Both the position numbers and the translations under genes were made by a program. 64,000 nucleotides of DNA from Vagococcus xieshaowenii (GTDB lineage: Bacteria > Bacillota > Bacilli > Lactobacillales > Vagococcaceae): assembly GCF_004792515.1 (NCBI RefSeq), contig NZ_CP038865.1, positions 1,830,001-1,894,000 of the forward strand. The letters are read 5' to 3'. The notes below the pieces were generated by a model. The model was not told the origin of the DNA. It was given only the letters and a program-made list of their open reading frames with translations, and did no database searches. Shown one piece after another: positions 54,387 through 62,043 of the stretch. Within the stretch, counting starts at the first letter, position 1; every line of letters starts with the position of its first letter.

Positions 54387-54659
54387 ACATTGATTGGTAC
54401 TCGATTTCCTGCGAAATCTCCGTCCCATACTGTATTCGTAAGCGAATGAATTCGCAACGACTCCAGCAATTAACGTTTTGAGAATTCTAATACTAAAAAA
54501 CAAGAATACACACACGTTATAAAGCTTGTTGTATCAACATTCTTAATTACCTATTATTCTTTTAAAATCTACTGAATTGATAAAAAAAGATATTATTGAC
54601 ACCAATTAACACCATATATTTAAGTGTATCTTACTGTTTATTGTTAATCAGTTTATAGT
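54387..54659. other. non-coding spacer right of the IS element
   Basis: AT-rich sequence with a short inverted repeat (GAATTCGC around 54445). The open frames here are short and overlap the IS end or hairpin repeat. Nothing else supported. Confidence 0.4.
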
Positions 54660-54979
54660 CTAACATTTTTCTGACTTTTTATCTATGATTTTTCGGAAAG
54701 CAAGATTATCAATTTTTATTACTGTGTTTCCTTTACCCTATTCATCAATTATCGCCTTAGAATCTTCATCTTTCATTGTACATCCTACTATAACCTGAAC
54801 ATCATCATTTAAAGATTTAATTTTATTTAAAAATGCACGCATATCTTTTTCAATTATACTATGTTGATTAGGCTCATCAAAAAGAAGAAGACCAGGTTGA
54901 TTACATCCATATTCTAACGAAACTTCTTGTAAAGCAATTGTATATGCCCATATTCCTCGTATATGATCATTTAACGATT
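54660..54979 (-). pseudogene. remnant of an AAA/SMC-like ATPase C-terminus
   Basis: In one minus-strand frame a ~105-residue piece reads LNDHIRGIWAYTIALQEVS, then NQPGLLLFDEPNQHSIIE (a Walker B with the DEP of ABC/SMC-type ATPases), ALNKI-like helix and VQVIVGCTMKDEDSK. It contains a TAG stop after AIIDE and has no start or N-terminal domain. It is the end of a RecN/SMC-like ATPase, whose N-terminal part is lost. Such ATPases are found in anti-phage or mobile modules, but the fragment is too short to name. Confidence 0.7.
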
Positions 54980-55113
54980 ACCTTCTTTATGTCCAGTAAT
55001 ATATTGTAAAAAAACTATATATATACCATATAGACTAAGAAGGCCCATAGAAAATGCCATGATATCAATAATACTCTTGCTTTTTAGATCATAAATAGGG
55101 GTTCCTAATTATA
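54976..55113 (-). pseudogene. possible small membrane peptide or remnant
   Basis: A minus-strand frame reads DLKSKSIIDIMAFSMGLLSLYGIYIVFLQ and ends TGHKEGNR, a single hydrophobic segment with charged ends. There is no ribosome binding site or proper start upstream (TAA precedes TTAGGAACC). It could be a real ~32-residue peptide starting at an internal ATG, or a remnant. Confidence 0.3.
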
Positions 55114-55119
55114 TTGTAT

Positions 55120-55326
55120 TCACTCAATCCCTAAGAATAACAGTACAAAACAAAAAAGACTAATATGATGTAACGTTAGTCTAGATTTCTTCACCAAGTG
55201 ACCCCACCAATTGTGTGATTGAAACGCCCACTCACTTGAACACATGATTTTAACATAAAGCCTCCTCATTCCTATCATGCTTATTTTAAAGAGTATCAAT
55301 ATACCCAAAAGACTAAATGTTTTCAT
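55120..55326 (-). CDS. small membrane protein, unknown function
   Basis: The product (68 aa from the chosen start MKTFSLLGILILFK) has two hydrophobic segments, one at each end, with a Trp/His-rich middle (CSSEWAFQSHNWWGHLVKK). The start at 55326 has the ribosome binding site GAAGGAGC. Not recognised. Size and layout would suit a bacteriocin-immunity-like or toxin protein, but nothing proves it. Confidence 0.5.
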   Translation of the reverse strand: MKTFSLLGILILFKISMIGMRRLYVKIMCSSEWAFQSHNWWGHLVKKSRLTLHHISLFCFVLLFLGIE

Positions 55327-55335
55327 CTTGTACAC

Positions 55336-55702
55336 GCTCCTTCATTATCAACTGATATGGTAGCGCTTCTATATATAGTTATTTTAAGGTACTGACAGTT
55401 ATTTAATTACTGCCATTGACAATAAGGCTCTGAAGATATGAATATGTGCGGTTCGTGTTCAAACATAGAACAACTTGAACCACTCCTATCAGTTATCATA
55501 TCTTCACTCATTATCAATGGTTCACTTCGTCAGCAATATCAGAATTCATCTGTTTTTTTTTACACCTTAAAACTTATTTTTTCTGTCTATATAAGTGTAA
55601 TCTATCCAAACATATACTTATCACTAGGCTTGGTTTTAAATGCGTTTAATCTTCTATAAGCAATAAACATATGAATGCTTATCACACTATTACCTTCTTC
55701 TG
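55336..55702. other. non-coding region
   Basis: No convincing gene. One short plus-strand frame (55438-55659) lacks a ribosome binding site and resembles no protein I know. Confidence 0.4.
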
Positions 55703-55766
55703 CTATTTATGAACCTTCATGTTGTTGATACGATTTTAACTATAAAAACAAGAGACGGTTGTGACT
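55703..55766 (+). repeat. 64-bp direct repeat, copy 1
   Basis: The segment CTATTTATGAACCTTCATG... to ...GGTTGTGACT recurs at 58498-58561 with about six differences. The copies flank the ATP-binding protein gene and the tandem repeat. Confidence 0.75.
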
Positions 55767-55865
55767 AATGATTAGAAAAGTTAAATCTTTAGATTCGCTA
55801 GATAAACACCCTCTTTTTTATAAAATACAAGTCTTTCTTATTAAGATGCTGAAAAATAGCTTTTT

Positions 55866-56178
55866 CTGCAGATTATTTCTAATAACTATCCTTTACCTTT
55901 CAGATACTTCCTCTGTTTTTCTGCAGATTAGCTTTTTTTTCTGCAGATTATTTCTAACAACTATCCCTTGCCTTTCAGATACTTCCTCTGTTTTTCTGCA
56001 GATTAGCTTTTTTTTCTGCAGATTATTTCTAACAACTATCCCTTGCCTTTCAGATACTTCCTCTGTTTTTCTGCAGATTAGCTTTTTTTTCTGCAGATTA
56101 TTTCTAACAACTATCCCTTGCCTTTCAGATACTTCCTCTGTTTTTCTGCAGATTAGCTTTTTTTTCTGCAGATTATTT
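55866..56178. repeat. 75-bp tandem repeat, four copies plus partial
   Basis: Units start at 55866, 55941, 56016 and 56091, with a partial fifth at 56166. Each has two CTGCAGATTA motifs 55 bp apart. Units 2-4 are identical, as far as I can see, and unit 1 has two differences. Because the period is a multiple of 3, frames are open on both strands. On the minus strand a unit translates as LQKKKLICRKTEEV-SERQGIVVRNN (25 residues). Confidence 0.93.
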
Positions 56179-56230
56179 TCGCCTAATACATTAATATTGA
56201 CTAATAACTTATCATTTTCTATGAACAGGT

Positions 56231-57742
56231 TTAGACTCTCATTTTTTCGGTAATACGTAAATCAGCGGCTTGTTGTTTTATAGTAGCAACTTGTTGTTCT
56301 AATGTTCTATTTACAATATGTTTAGTACTTCTACCTGCTCCCGTCTCAAGAACATAGCCCTTTTTTATCAATGTATCTAGCGCCTTGGTAACATAATAAC
56401 GAGATAAGTTAGTAATACGTTGAATTTCTTTTTTAGATAGCTCTTCTCCTTCTTTGGTTAGAAGCTTTAAAATCATCTTTTCGTGGTCATCTATTTCCTC
56501 TATACTATCAGCAAAATCAACAGACCATATTCTTAAGTGCGTTTTCTCTATATCTGTATCTATTTCAGGAAATCTAAATTTCCCATACCTAGCAGCAGCA
56601 AATATTTGCTCTCCTCCAGTACCTCCACGTTCGCCATACCCCATAAAGACTAATAATTTTGAAATAATAGGATTTCTTGTTTTAGACTCATTTGTTGTAA
56701 AAAAATCTTCTTTTGGAATTTTCATACTACCACCGTTAATAAAATCGTAATAATCCCAATAAACATTAACGATACTGTGTTCTTCAGAGTAATAATCTGC
56801 ATGCATAATTAAATTAATTAACGCTTCTCTCAATGCTACACGCATTGATTCCCCTATTTCTAATCTCGATTGATCTTTCCCTAATTCAAACTGATCTTCA
56901 GGTAAATTCTGTAAATAGTCCATTGATTTAATAAAAAAATAATAGAGATTTAAATCATCACTCACCGTTGAAATTCTATTACGCCATCTTTTATCAGAAC
57001 GTCGATCAAACAAATCTAACTGAAAATTAGGAAAATTTTGTATAATAGCAGTTGTTTTGCCAAAAAACAGTAAGCCGCCTGCTGTTATTCCCTTCTCACC
57101 ATCACAATTATATGCCTTTGCAATTACTCCGATTCTTTCGAGAAACTCTTCTATTGAATACTCTTGGTAAGAAGCAAACTTGGGACGTGATTGAACCCTA
57201 AGTCTATATTCATTGATGGATTGCATATCTAAATCATCGATAGTACAGTTCCGTAAAACATCTCTATCTAAGTTGTCTGATTTATCCCTAATTAAAGCTT
57301 GGTATATTTCTCCCCTAGCTAATTTATCTCTAGAACCTTCTCTAATAAAAGCTCGCATCGTTTTGCTTTTATTATCCACAACTTCTACCGGTTTTTTATC
57401 TCTTGGCGCCTCATTTACAATAATCTCTATAAATTTTTTACCATGATTCGTCGTTTTAATGGAAATTTCTTCAACAGAATTGTAAGTCACAACATTTGGA
57501 TCATTAAATTTAGCCGTTAACTGTTCTTCTTGAATCTGAGGATTATCAATTCCGATTATTGGATAACTCCGATTCCCTTTATGATCTAATTCCTCAGTTA
57601 CGCCTAAATAAATGATGCCTCCACTAGTATTAGCAAACGCACTGTAACTTTCAAACAATGACTTTGAAAGGTTAGTTTTAGACTCTTTATATTCAATATA
57701 TTTAGATTCATCTTGCACCATGAATTCATTCTTTTGATTCAT
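56231..57742 (-). CDS. ATP-binding protein with AlbA_2 (Schlafen-like) domain and C-terminal winged helix
   Basis: The product (503 aa from the chosen start) has an N-terminal AlbA_2 domain (ESKTNLSKSLFESYSAFANTSGGIIYLGV, about residues 16-46), an ATPase-like C-terminal part (REALINLIMHADY near 290 and GERGGTGGEQIFAAARYGK near 370, the divergent AAA_4/HATPase_c_4 pattern) and a winged helix (about 415-480). The start at 57742 has GAGGTG; an upstream GTG adds three residues. The family is often called a transcriptional regulator or is linked to defence. The end is at an A6 run (56242-56247): with one more A the frame would continue through the 75-bp repeats to a stop at 55893 (616 aa in all). 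It is flanked by remnants, so possibly part of a mobile island. Confidence 0.82.
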   Translation of the reverse strand: MNQKNEFMVQDESKYIEYKESKTNLSKSLFESYSAFANTSGGIIYLGVTEELDHKGNRSYPIIGIDNPQIQEEQLTAKFNDPNVVTYNSVEEISIKTTNHGKKFIEIIVNEAPRDKKPVEVVDNKSKTMRAFIREGSRDKLARGEIYQALIRDKSDNLDRDVLRNCTIDDLDMQSINEYRLRVQSRPKFASYQEYSIEEFLERIGVIAKAYNCDGEKGITAGGLLFFGKTTAIIQNFPNFQLDLFDRRSDKRWRNRISTVSDDLNLYYFFIKSMDYLQNLPEDQFELGKDQSRLEIGESMRVALREALINLIMHADYYSEEHSIVNVYWDYYDFINGGSMKIPKEDFFTTNESKTRNPIISKLLVFMGYGERGGTGGEQIFAAARYGKFRFPEIDTDIEKTHLRIWSVDFADSIEEIDDHEKMILKLLTKEGEELSKKEIQRITNLSRYYVTKALDTLIKKGYVLETGAGRSTKHIVNRTLEQQVATIKQQAADLRITEKMRV

Positions 57743-57751
57743 AAAAATCAC

Positions 57752-58090
57752 CTCGTATTATATAAATTATAGATCATAAAGAGTGAACAAATAATGTAAC
57801 TGTTTAAATAGTACACCTACTATATAAATCAATAAATACACCTTCTATTAACACACTTATTTACAACTATTTTACCATTTTTTCTTTGCATATGAATATA
57901 GTATTTTATTAATTATTACCTAGTAATCATAAGCAAGATTACCTCTTCTTAAAGGCAACCTAAATAATAACAACCTATGTTAAATTAGGAGCAAAAATGG
58001 GGAACTTTAATCCCCTTTCTTATACACACTCCTTCATTATTAAAACATATTTATCATAAAGTTTTGTTTGAATCCCAGAATAAAAAACGC
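57752..58090. other. AT-rich spacer
   Basis: Promoter of the AlbA_2 gene is expected near its start. No coding frame or strong structure recognised in the rest. Confidence 0.35.
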
Positions 58091-58309
58091 TTATTTTTCT
58101 AAAAACAGGATGAGATATTTACACCTTTTAGAAAACTCCGTACTTTGAATTAAGGCTAAGTCAGTCAGCTTCATTAAAAATTCAGGTTTTGTCGCAAGGT
58201 ACAATTCCTGTTTCCCTTTGTATTCATGAATCTTTGTCAGTGTATTTAGTAAATCATACCTAAGTGATAGCTTTTCTACCTCTTGATAATTAAATGTTTT
58301 CACCGCCAC
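58091..58309 (-). pseudogene. N-terminal fragment of a Fic-family protein
   Basis: A 72-residue frame carries SLRYDLLNTLTKIHEYKGKQ and KLTDLALIQSTEFS, the conserved start of many Firmicutes Fic (filamentation/AMPylation) proteins. There the sequence would continue as NRIEGI and later the HPFxDGNGR core. Here it changes to KRCKYLILFLEK and stops, so the catalytic part is missing. GTG start with GAGGTGA. It is a truncated relic. Confidence 0.72.
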
Positions 58310-58375
58310 TCACCTCTTTTCTACGCCATTTTACACTATTTGGCGGAGAAGAATAGCGTTTATAATTCGTCTCCA

Positions 58376-58426
58376 TCATTACCACAACAAAAAGACACCT
58401 TCCTAACGAGTGGAAAGCATCTTAAA
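58376..58426 (-). repeat. hairpin repeat copy E
   Basis: TCATTACCACAACAAAAAGACACC then TTCCTAACGAGTGGAAAG form the same hairpin family as at 54341, with a few changes that leave the stem imperfect. Confidence 0.75.
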
Positions 58427-58497
58427 CACTCAACAAAATCAAGGGTTTCCTTTTTACATTTCATAAAGTTTCATGGATTTATTCACAAGTCTTCTTC

Positions 58498-58561
58498 TAT
58501 TTATGAACCTTCATGTAGTTGAGACGATTTTAACTATTAAAACAGGAGATTGGTTGTGACT
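58498..58561 (+). repeat. 64-bp direct repeat, copy 2
   Basis: See copy 1 at 55703-55766. The repeat ends at the same GGTTGTGACT in both. It is followed here by remnants of a surface protein gene. Confidence 0.75.
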
Positions 58562-58599
58562 TAGGGAAAAATGAATCCGACGCATCAAACTATCAAGAA

Positions 58600-58707
58600 G
58601 CGAAGATACAACAGGGAACGAGACAGTTGATAAGCGCACCGTTCACTATGTTAATGGAGCTACATATGCTTTGAAATATGCTTTAACGCCTAATAATTCA
58701 AATAATA
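58600..58707 (+). pseudogene. fragment possibly from a surface protein gene
   Basis: One plus-strand frame gives GNETVDKRTVHYVNGATYALKY-like sequence over about 30 residues. The TVHYVNG part resembles repeated linkers of Gram-positive adhesins. There is no start, and the frame merges into an antisense run. Weak support; could be chance. Confidence 0.25.
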
Positions 58708-59016
58708 TTAGTTTTTCTCTTTCGTTTTTAAAAAGCCTAATTCTTTTTTCATGATGTCTAGTTGGTTCCCTAATTCATGATGAAGCTCAAACAAATAATG
58801 AAATCGTTGACACAACTCACAATGTTCATCTGATCCAGCTTCGTGTGTTGCTTTAAATAGTCCTTTATGCAGTTGCCAAACATCAGCTGTCTGGATAGCC
58901 ACTTGACTACGAACAGACTTTAATTCGTCGTATTTTTCTATTTTCTGTTTAAATGTTAAAGTTGGCCCATCAACGGGTTTTTCTTCTTGTGTATTAGGTA
59001 AAATGTCATCTGACAT
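58708..59016 (-). CDS. hypothetical protein, plasmid-like (102 aa)
   Basis: The product is hydrophilic and mostly helical: a TLTFKQKIEKYDELKS helix, TADVWQLHKGLFKATHEAG, a single CELC pair with nearby His (HCELCQRFHYLFELHHEL, about 64-81) that may bind a metal, and a Lys-rich end. Start at 59016 has AAGAAGGGATG. It follows the 58-residue gene by 18 bp. Similar pairs occur, I believe, on enterococcal plasmids, without known function. Confidence 0.7.
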   Translation of the reverse strand: MSDDILPNTQEEKPVDGPTLTFKQKIEKYDELKSVRSQVAIQTADVWQLHKGLFKATHEAGSDEHCELCQRFHYLFELHHELGNQLDIMKKELGFLKTKEKN

Positions 59017-59034
59017 GAGATCATCCCTTCTTTT

Positions 59035-59211
59035 TTATTTATCAAATAATCGGAAAATTTCAAGCCACTCCGGTTCTTGAGATAAATCCTTATAATCAGA
59101 TTGTTTGATATCATCGATAATTAATTGTATTTTTTCCTCTAGCAATCGTTTCTTCTGTGCGTCTGTTTCTTGGAGGTACAATAAATAATAAGCGTTTAAT
59201 AGACTCAGCAT
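59035..59211 (-). CDS. hypothetical small protein (58 aa)
   Basis: A 58-residue minus-strand frame begins MLSLLNAYYLLYLQETDAQKK-like and ends WLEIFRLFDK, with a very good ribosome binding site AGGAGGATT before the ATG. Hydrophilic and helical. It lies upstream of the 102-residue gene, 18 bp apart, in the same direction, so likely one operon. It is too short for many gene callers. Function unknown. Confidence 0.65.
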   Translation of the reverse strand: MLSLLNAYYLLYLQETDAQKKRLLEEKIQLIIDDIKQSDYKDLSQEPEWLEIFRLFDK

Positions 59212-59234
59212 AATCCTCCTTCGCTTTCAAATAC

Positions 59235-59263
59235 TTGAAAGTCTTATAAAATCGTTGTATGAT
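59235..59263 (+). promoter_or_regulatory. promoter of the antitoxin RNA
   Basis: TTGAAA (59235-59240), a 17-bp spacer and TATGAT (59258-59263) on the plus strand, pointing to the toxin gene 3' end. Confidence 0.65.
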
Positions 59264-59269
59264 AGATAT

Positions 59270-59392
59270 GAAAAGAGAGATATGCGTCAACATATCTCCC
59301 TATGTAGAACCGTTAAAAAGACGGTGACTGTAGTTAAATTATTTTAAGCCATCTAACTCTCTGTCAAAGTGTTTAGATGGCTATTTTTTGTT
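59270..59392 (+). ncRNA. antisense antitoxin RNA of the type I toxin module
   Basis: From the promoter at 59235-59263, a transcript of about 120 nt would have a hairpin GAGATATG/CATATCTC (near 59276-59298), an ACCGT/ACGGT hairpin (near 59309-59326) and end at the terminator AGCCATCTAA...TTAGATGGCT plus ATTTTTTG (59348-59390). It overlaps the 3' end of the toxin message on the other strand, the standard arrangement of par/fst and txpA/ratA-like systems. Confidence 0.65.
59347..59392. terminator. bidirectional terminator of the toxin-antitoxin pair
   Basis: AAGCCATCTAA and TTAGATGGCTA form the stem; a T6 run follows on the plus strand and a T/A-rich tail (TAAAATAATTT) on the minus. Confidence 0.75.
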
Positions 59393-59464
59393 GTTTTTAT
59401 TATTTATCTGCAACACTAACATTGCAAAGGCAATCATTAGCGATAATGCTTCAAAAACAGACAC
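59381..59464 (-). CDS. putative holin-like type I toxin (27 aa)
   Basis: A 27-residue minus-strand frame with GTG start encodes (M)SVFEALSLMIAFAMLVLQ then a Lys/Asn-rich tail NNKNNKK. The family of small holin-like toxins in Firmicutes begins with the same MSxFEALxLMxxF pattern and has one membrane helix and a basic end. AAAGGAA lies 5 nt before the start. The opposite strand carries an antisense RNA gene. Overexpressed, such peptides damage the membrane. The gene is too short for usual gene callers. Confidence 0.72.
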   Translation of the reverse strand: MSVFEALSLMIAFAMLVLQINNKNNKK

Positions 59465-59828
59465 GCTATTCCTTTCCAGGAGTAGCGCTTATTATCAACA
59501 TAAGGCATCACCCCTTTTTCAAGAGATTAGCCACCATCTTTTTCACTTTTCTACGTTAATTATTATAGCATATAACGAGCAAAGATAAAAAATACCTAAA
59601 TAGCCGACTTTTAGAGAAGATTTTTTAGCTCATTTCATGGATAATCCTATACTAATTTATTGGAAAGACGCTTAGAATCATCGTCTAAACATGAATATTT
59701 TCATAAAAGTACAATATTATCACCTTTTAGTTCAAGTTAATGCGCTTTTAATGGTAAACTATAACTAACTTAGGAAAAAGTTAATCAGGGATCGATTAAT
59801 TTTTTCAGCTAATGTTTTAAATAAGCGA
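59465..59828. other. non-coding region upstream of the toxin gene
   Basis: Contains a TATAAT on the minus strand (about 59563-59568) suitable as -10 of the toxin message. No further gene seen; two short plus-strand frames are antisense to the toxin leader. Confidence 0.45.
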
Positions 59829-59867
59829 AAAAAACAGACCATCCTGAAGGAAATGGTCTGTTTTTTT
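59829..59867. terminator. free-standing intrinsic terminator
   Basis: AAAAACAGACCAT and ATGGTCTGTTTTT pair over 13 bp, with A/T runs at both sides. No gene ends here now, so it may terminate an unseen small RNA or be left from a lost gene. Confidence 0.75.
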
Positions 59868-60200
59868 GTCCTAATTGAAATAGAACAGAAAAAAGATTTT
59901 GTTTTGTTTGATATAAGTCAATCACATTACAGTTTAATTTGACAAATCATATATAAAAAAAACAGTACAAAATGGCCTTCCTTTTTGCCTTTTTATTTGG
60001 ATGGAAGAGATAAGAAACGAGTTGTTTTTCTAAATTAACGTTAACATATAGTGTAATAATTAATATTTTTACTTTTGATTGTTTCAATACTTTTCCTTCT
60101 ACAGAAGATAGCGTATCGTAACTTTATCCATTCTAAGAACTATCTTTGAGTAGTATCATCACGTAATAAGCGTCCCGTATTGTTTTTTATTTGCTAAATG
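59868..60200. other. non-coding region
   Basis: About 330 bp, AT-rich, without a supported gene, promoter or hairpin. Confidence 0.4.
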
Positions 60201-60233
60201 AAAAAAATCGAAGCTCATGTTCGACTTCGATTT
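60201..60233 (-). terminator. terminator of the signal peptidase unit
   Basis: AAATCGAAG and CTTCGATTT pair, and on the minus strand a T7 run follows. It lies about 70 bp after the signal peptidase stop codon. Confidence 0.8.
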
Positions 60234-60301
60234 CCCCTTGTTTATTATCTCCACTTAATTATAGCATAGCGTGTTTCTCTTATGCTTAAAGGGATAATGA
60301 C

Positions 60302-60799
60302 TCAATGTACCAACCCAGCTTTCTTTAAAGGCGCGAGGCGTAACACCACTTGTCCGGTTAATTGGTCAGCCTCAACTAAACCAAAATGACGGCTATCATT
60401 CGAGAGTGCTTGATTATCTCCCACGACAAAATAGTGTGCCTCTGGTAAGGTGGTCAGGCCTTTCAGACGTTGGGCAACCTCTTCTTTTAGCTCAAAGGTT
60501 AGTGTGGTACCTAAATTCGTCCCGTTGTCAGGGATAAACATCAGCTGATGGTCACTCACTATCACGCGATCACCGGGCATCCCAATCACACGCTTCACTA
60601 ATAATTTATCCTCAGAACGAGAACGAAACGCAACCAAGTCATAACGCGTCACATTAAAATGCTTCTTCAACAAAACACCTTCGCCACTTTCAATCGTCGG
60701 TGACATACTGCGCCCCTTGACTGGATGATAATCAAACTGATACACCATCCCTAACACTAAACAACCTAAAAGCCCCCACAACATAACGGTCTTTTTCAT
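60302..60799 (-). CDS. lepB: type I signal peptidase
   Basis: The product (165 aa) has one N-terminal membrane segment, box B with the catalytic Ser (GRSMSPTIESGE, about residues 29-40), box D with the catalytic Lys (LLVKRVIGMPGDRV, about 66-79), and the VVGDNQALSNDSRHFG box E. It removes signal peptides at the outer face of the membrane. Start at 60799 follows GAGGTG; the ORF may be extended three codons to a GTG. As an accessory signal peptidase beside a WxL protein it may process that protein; the chromosome probably has others. Confidence 0.92.
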   Translation of the reverse strand: MKKTVMLWGLLGCLVLGMVYQFDYHPVKGRSMSPTIESGEGVLLKKHFNVTRYDLVAFRSRSEDKLLVKRVIGMPGDRVIVSDHQLMFIPDNGTNLGTTLTFELKEEVAQRLKGLTTLPEAHYFVVGDNQALSNDSRHFGLVEADQLTGQVVLRLAPLKKAGLVH

Positions 60800-60864
60800 A
60801 CTTCTCACCTCTTCATTTGGTTAATCTAACCAACCTAAACATTTTTCCTATTGAGTTAGTTATA

Positions 60865-61077
60865 TCAAGTTTCTTCTTCCGAAGCAACTAACTCACTTGC
60901 AGAAACGTCTTGATTCGTTTCAGAGGTGGTAGCGTTAGCGCAATGCGTTGGACTGTTAGCCTTGTGCTGGTCATGACTTGTTCCATTAATTCGTTCATAC
61001 AAACGTCTAACCATCGCATCATCAAGCGCTTCTACTTCCTGTATAAACTTCTTATATGAAAAAAAATGCTTTAACAT
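60865..61077 (-). CDS. hypothetical protein, hydrophilic (70 aa)
   Basis: The product begins MLKHFFSYKKFIQEVEALDDAMVRRLYERING and has a low-complexity Thr/Ser/Glu/Asn-rich end (SETNQDVSASELVASEEET). Its start codon directly follows the stop of the 237-residue membrane protein gene (no gap), so translation is coupled. Function unknown. Confidence 0.7.
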   Translation of the reverse strand: MLKHFFSYKKFIQEVEALDDAMVRRLYERINGTSHDQHKANSPTHCANATTSETNQDVSASELVASEEET

Positions 61078-61791
61078 TTAGTTTTCCGTCCTTTCCACTA
61101 ATCTAAGACTATCTTCTGAATGGTTACGTTGATAAATCTCGCGCTCGATGGATTGAACGCCTTGCCACTCAAAAATGACCGATTGAATCTCGGTAAGTTG
61201 AGAAACTTCTTCAATAAACGCCGCTTGATTCTCACGACGAAGCGCGAGTTGACGATCATCCATCACAACTTGTTGGCCAGAAAACACCCAACTTTCTTTC
61301 CCTATTAGTAGATTAGGCGGGGTATAAGAAAAGTAAGGTGCCAAGACATCAGCTAGTCTTCTTGCTTGTTTAGTAGTGGCTACTAAATCATCAGATGGAT
61401 GCAACACGTAATCCTGCACGCCAATGCCTTCTTTGGGATAAGTCGCTAAAGAAAAACGGTAGGCCGCTTGTTCCTGTTGCCTCGTCACTTCCATTAACGA
61501 CTCAGAAAGCTCTGTCACTTCTTTAGACAAAAGACCGCGTTCTCGTTGTAGTAAGAGAATCTGACTAAATAAAATCACCACCACTAACACAAGTAATCCC
61601 ATACTATACAGCACATGATGAAGATGGCGATGATTCTCAATCACTTGAAGACGCGCCAATTTTTGGGTGAAGGCTTCGGTCTTGGGACGCACACCCCTCG
61701 CACGATCCAACTGCCATTGAATACCAATTCTTGGGATTATAAAAAAGCCAATCAAAGCTATCAGCCCTAAAACCAACATAAGACGAATCAT
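61078..61791 (-). CDS. bitopic membrane protein with coiled coil, unknown function
   Basis: The product (237 aa from start MIRLMLVLG) has two membrane helices (about residues 2-20 and 62-82), a Leu/Glu-rich coiled coil after the second (LLQRERGLLSKEVTELSESLMEVTRQQEQAA, broken here in two) and an extracellular C-terminal domain of unknown fold. The start at 61791 has GGAAAGGAGTG. It precedes the 70-residue gene and signal peptidase, and follows the WxL gene. It could be a scaffold of a secretion or surface assembly, but this is a guess. Confidence 0.72.
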   Translation of the reverse strand: MIRLMLVLGLIALIGFFIIPRIGIQWQLDRARGVRPKTEAFTQKLARLQVIENHRHLHHVLYSMGLLVLVVVILFSQILLLQRERGLLSKEVTELSESLMEVTRQQEQAAYRFSLATYPKEGIGVQDYVLHPSDDLVATTKQARRLADVLAPYFSYTPPNLLIGKESWVFSGQQVVMDDRQLALRRENQAAFIEEVSQLTEIQSVIFEWQGVQSIEREIYQRNHSEDSLRLVERTEN

Positions 61792-61924
61792 TCCCCCACT
61801 CCTTTCCAAAATTACCTTAATATACTAAAAAGCTAGAAAGCACGAGACTATCGTGTTTCTAGCTTACAATTAAGGCATTTTCCCTACTTAACAAACACAC
61901 CGTTACAACCTGTAGGCCGGCTTT

Positions 61925-62022
61925 TGAGGTCAGCTTCTGCGGAAATAAGATAAGTCCTCCAAAAATTGATACGCAATTTTCTTCGGTCTTATACTTATTT
62001 CTTGAAGCTTAACGACCTCTCA
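61925..62022 (-). ncRNA. structured hairpin element 2
   Basis: On the minus strand three nested helices are seen: GAGGTC/GACCTC with AGCTTC/GAAGCT (outer), AAATAAG-ATAAG/CTTAT-CTTATTT (middle, one bulge) and AAAATTG/CAATTTT (apical, loop CGTAT). The layout equals that of element 1 at 62044-62132, whose helices have different bases. No open frame. Whether it is transcribed is unknown; it lies between two minus-strand genes. Confidence 0.55.
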
Positions 62023-62043
62023 AGCACTCTTTGTAATCAGGCT

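Noticed and set aside
54287-54515. Two overlapping minus-strand frames of 60-63 codons
   Set aside because: They cover the IS right end and a hairpin repeat and lack ribosome binding sites.
55438-55659. 73-codon plus-strand frame
   Set aside because: No ribosome binding site, no recognisable protein features, in a region of decayed sequence.
55866-56178. CRISPR array
   Set aside because: Units are directly adjacent 75-bp copies without unique spacers, and no cas genes are present.
55768-56253. 161-codon plus-strand frame across the 75-bp repeats
   Set aside because: Open only because the repeat period is a multiple of three; Phe/Leu/Ser-rich, no ribosome binding site, antisense to a more plausible minus-strand extension.
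59377-59588. Plus-strand frames of 60-66 codons
   Set aside because: They are antisense to the holin-like toxin gene and its leader, without ribosome binding sites.
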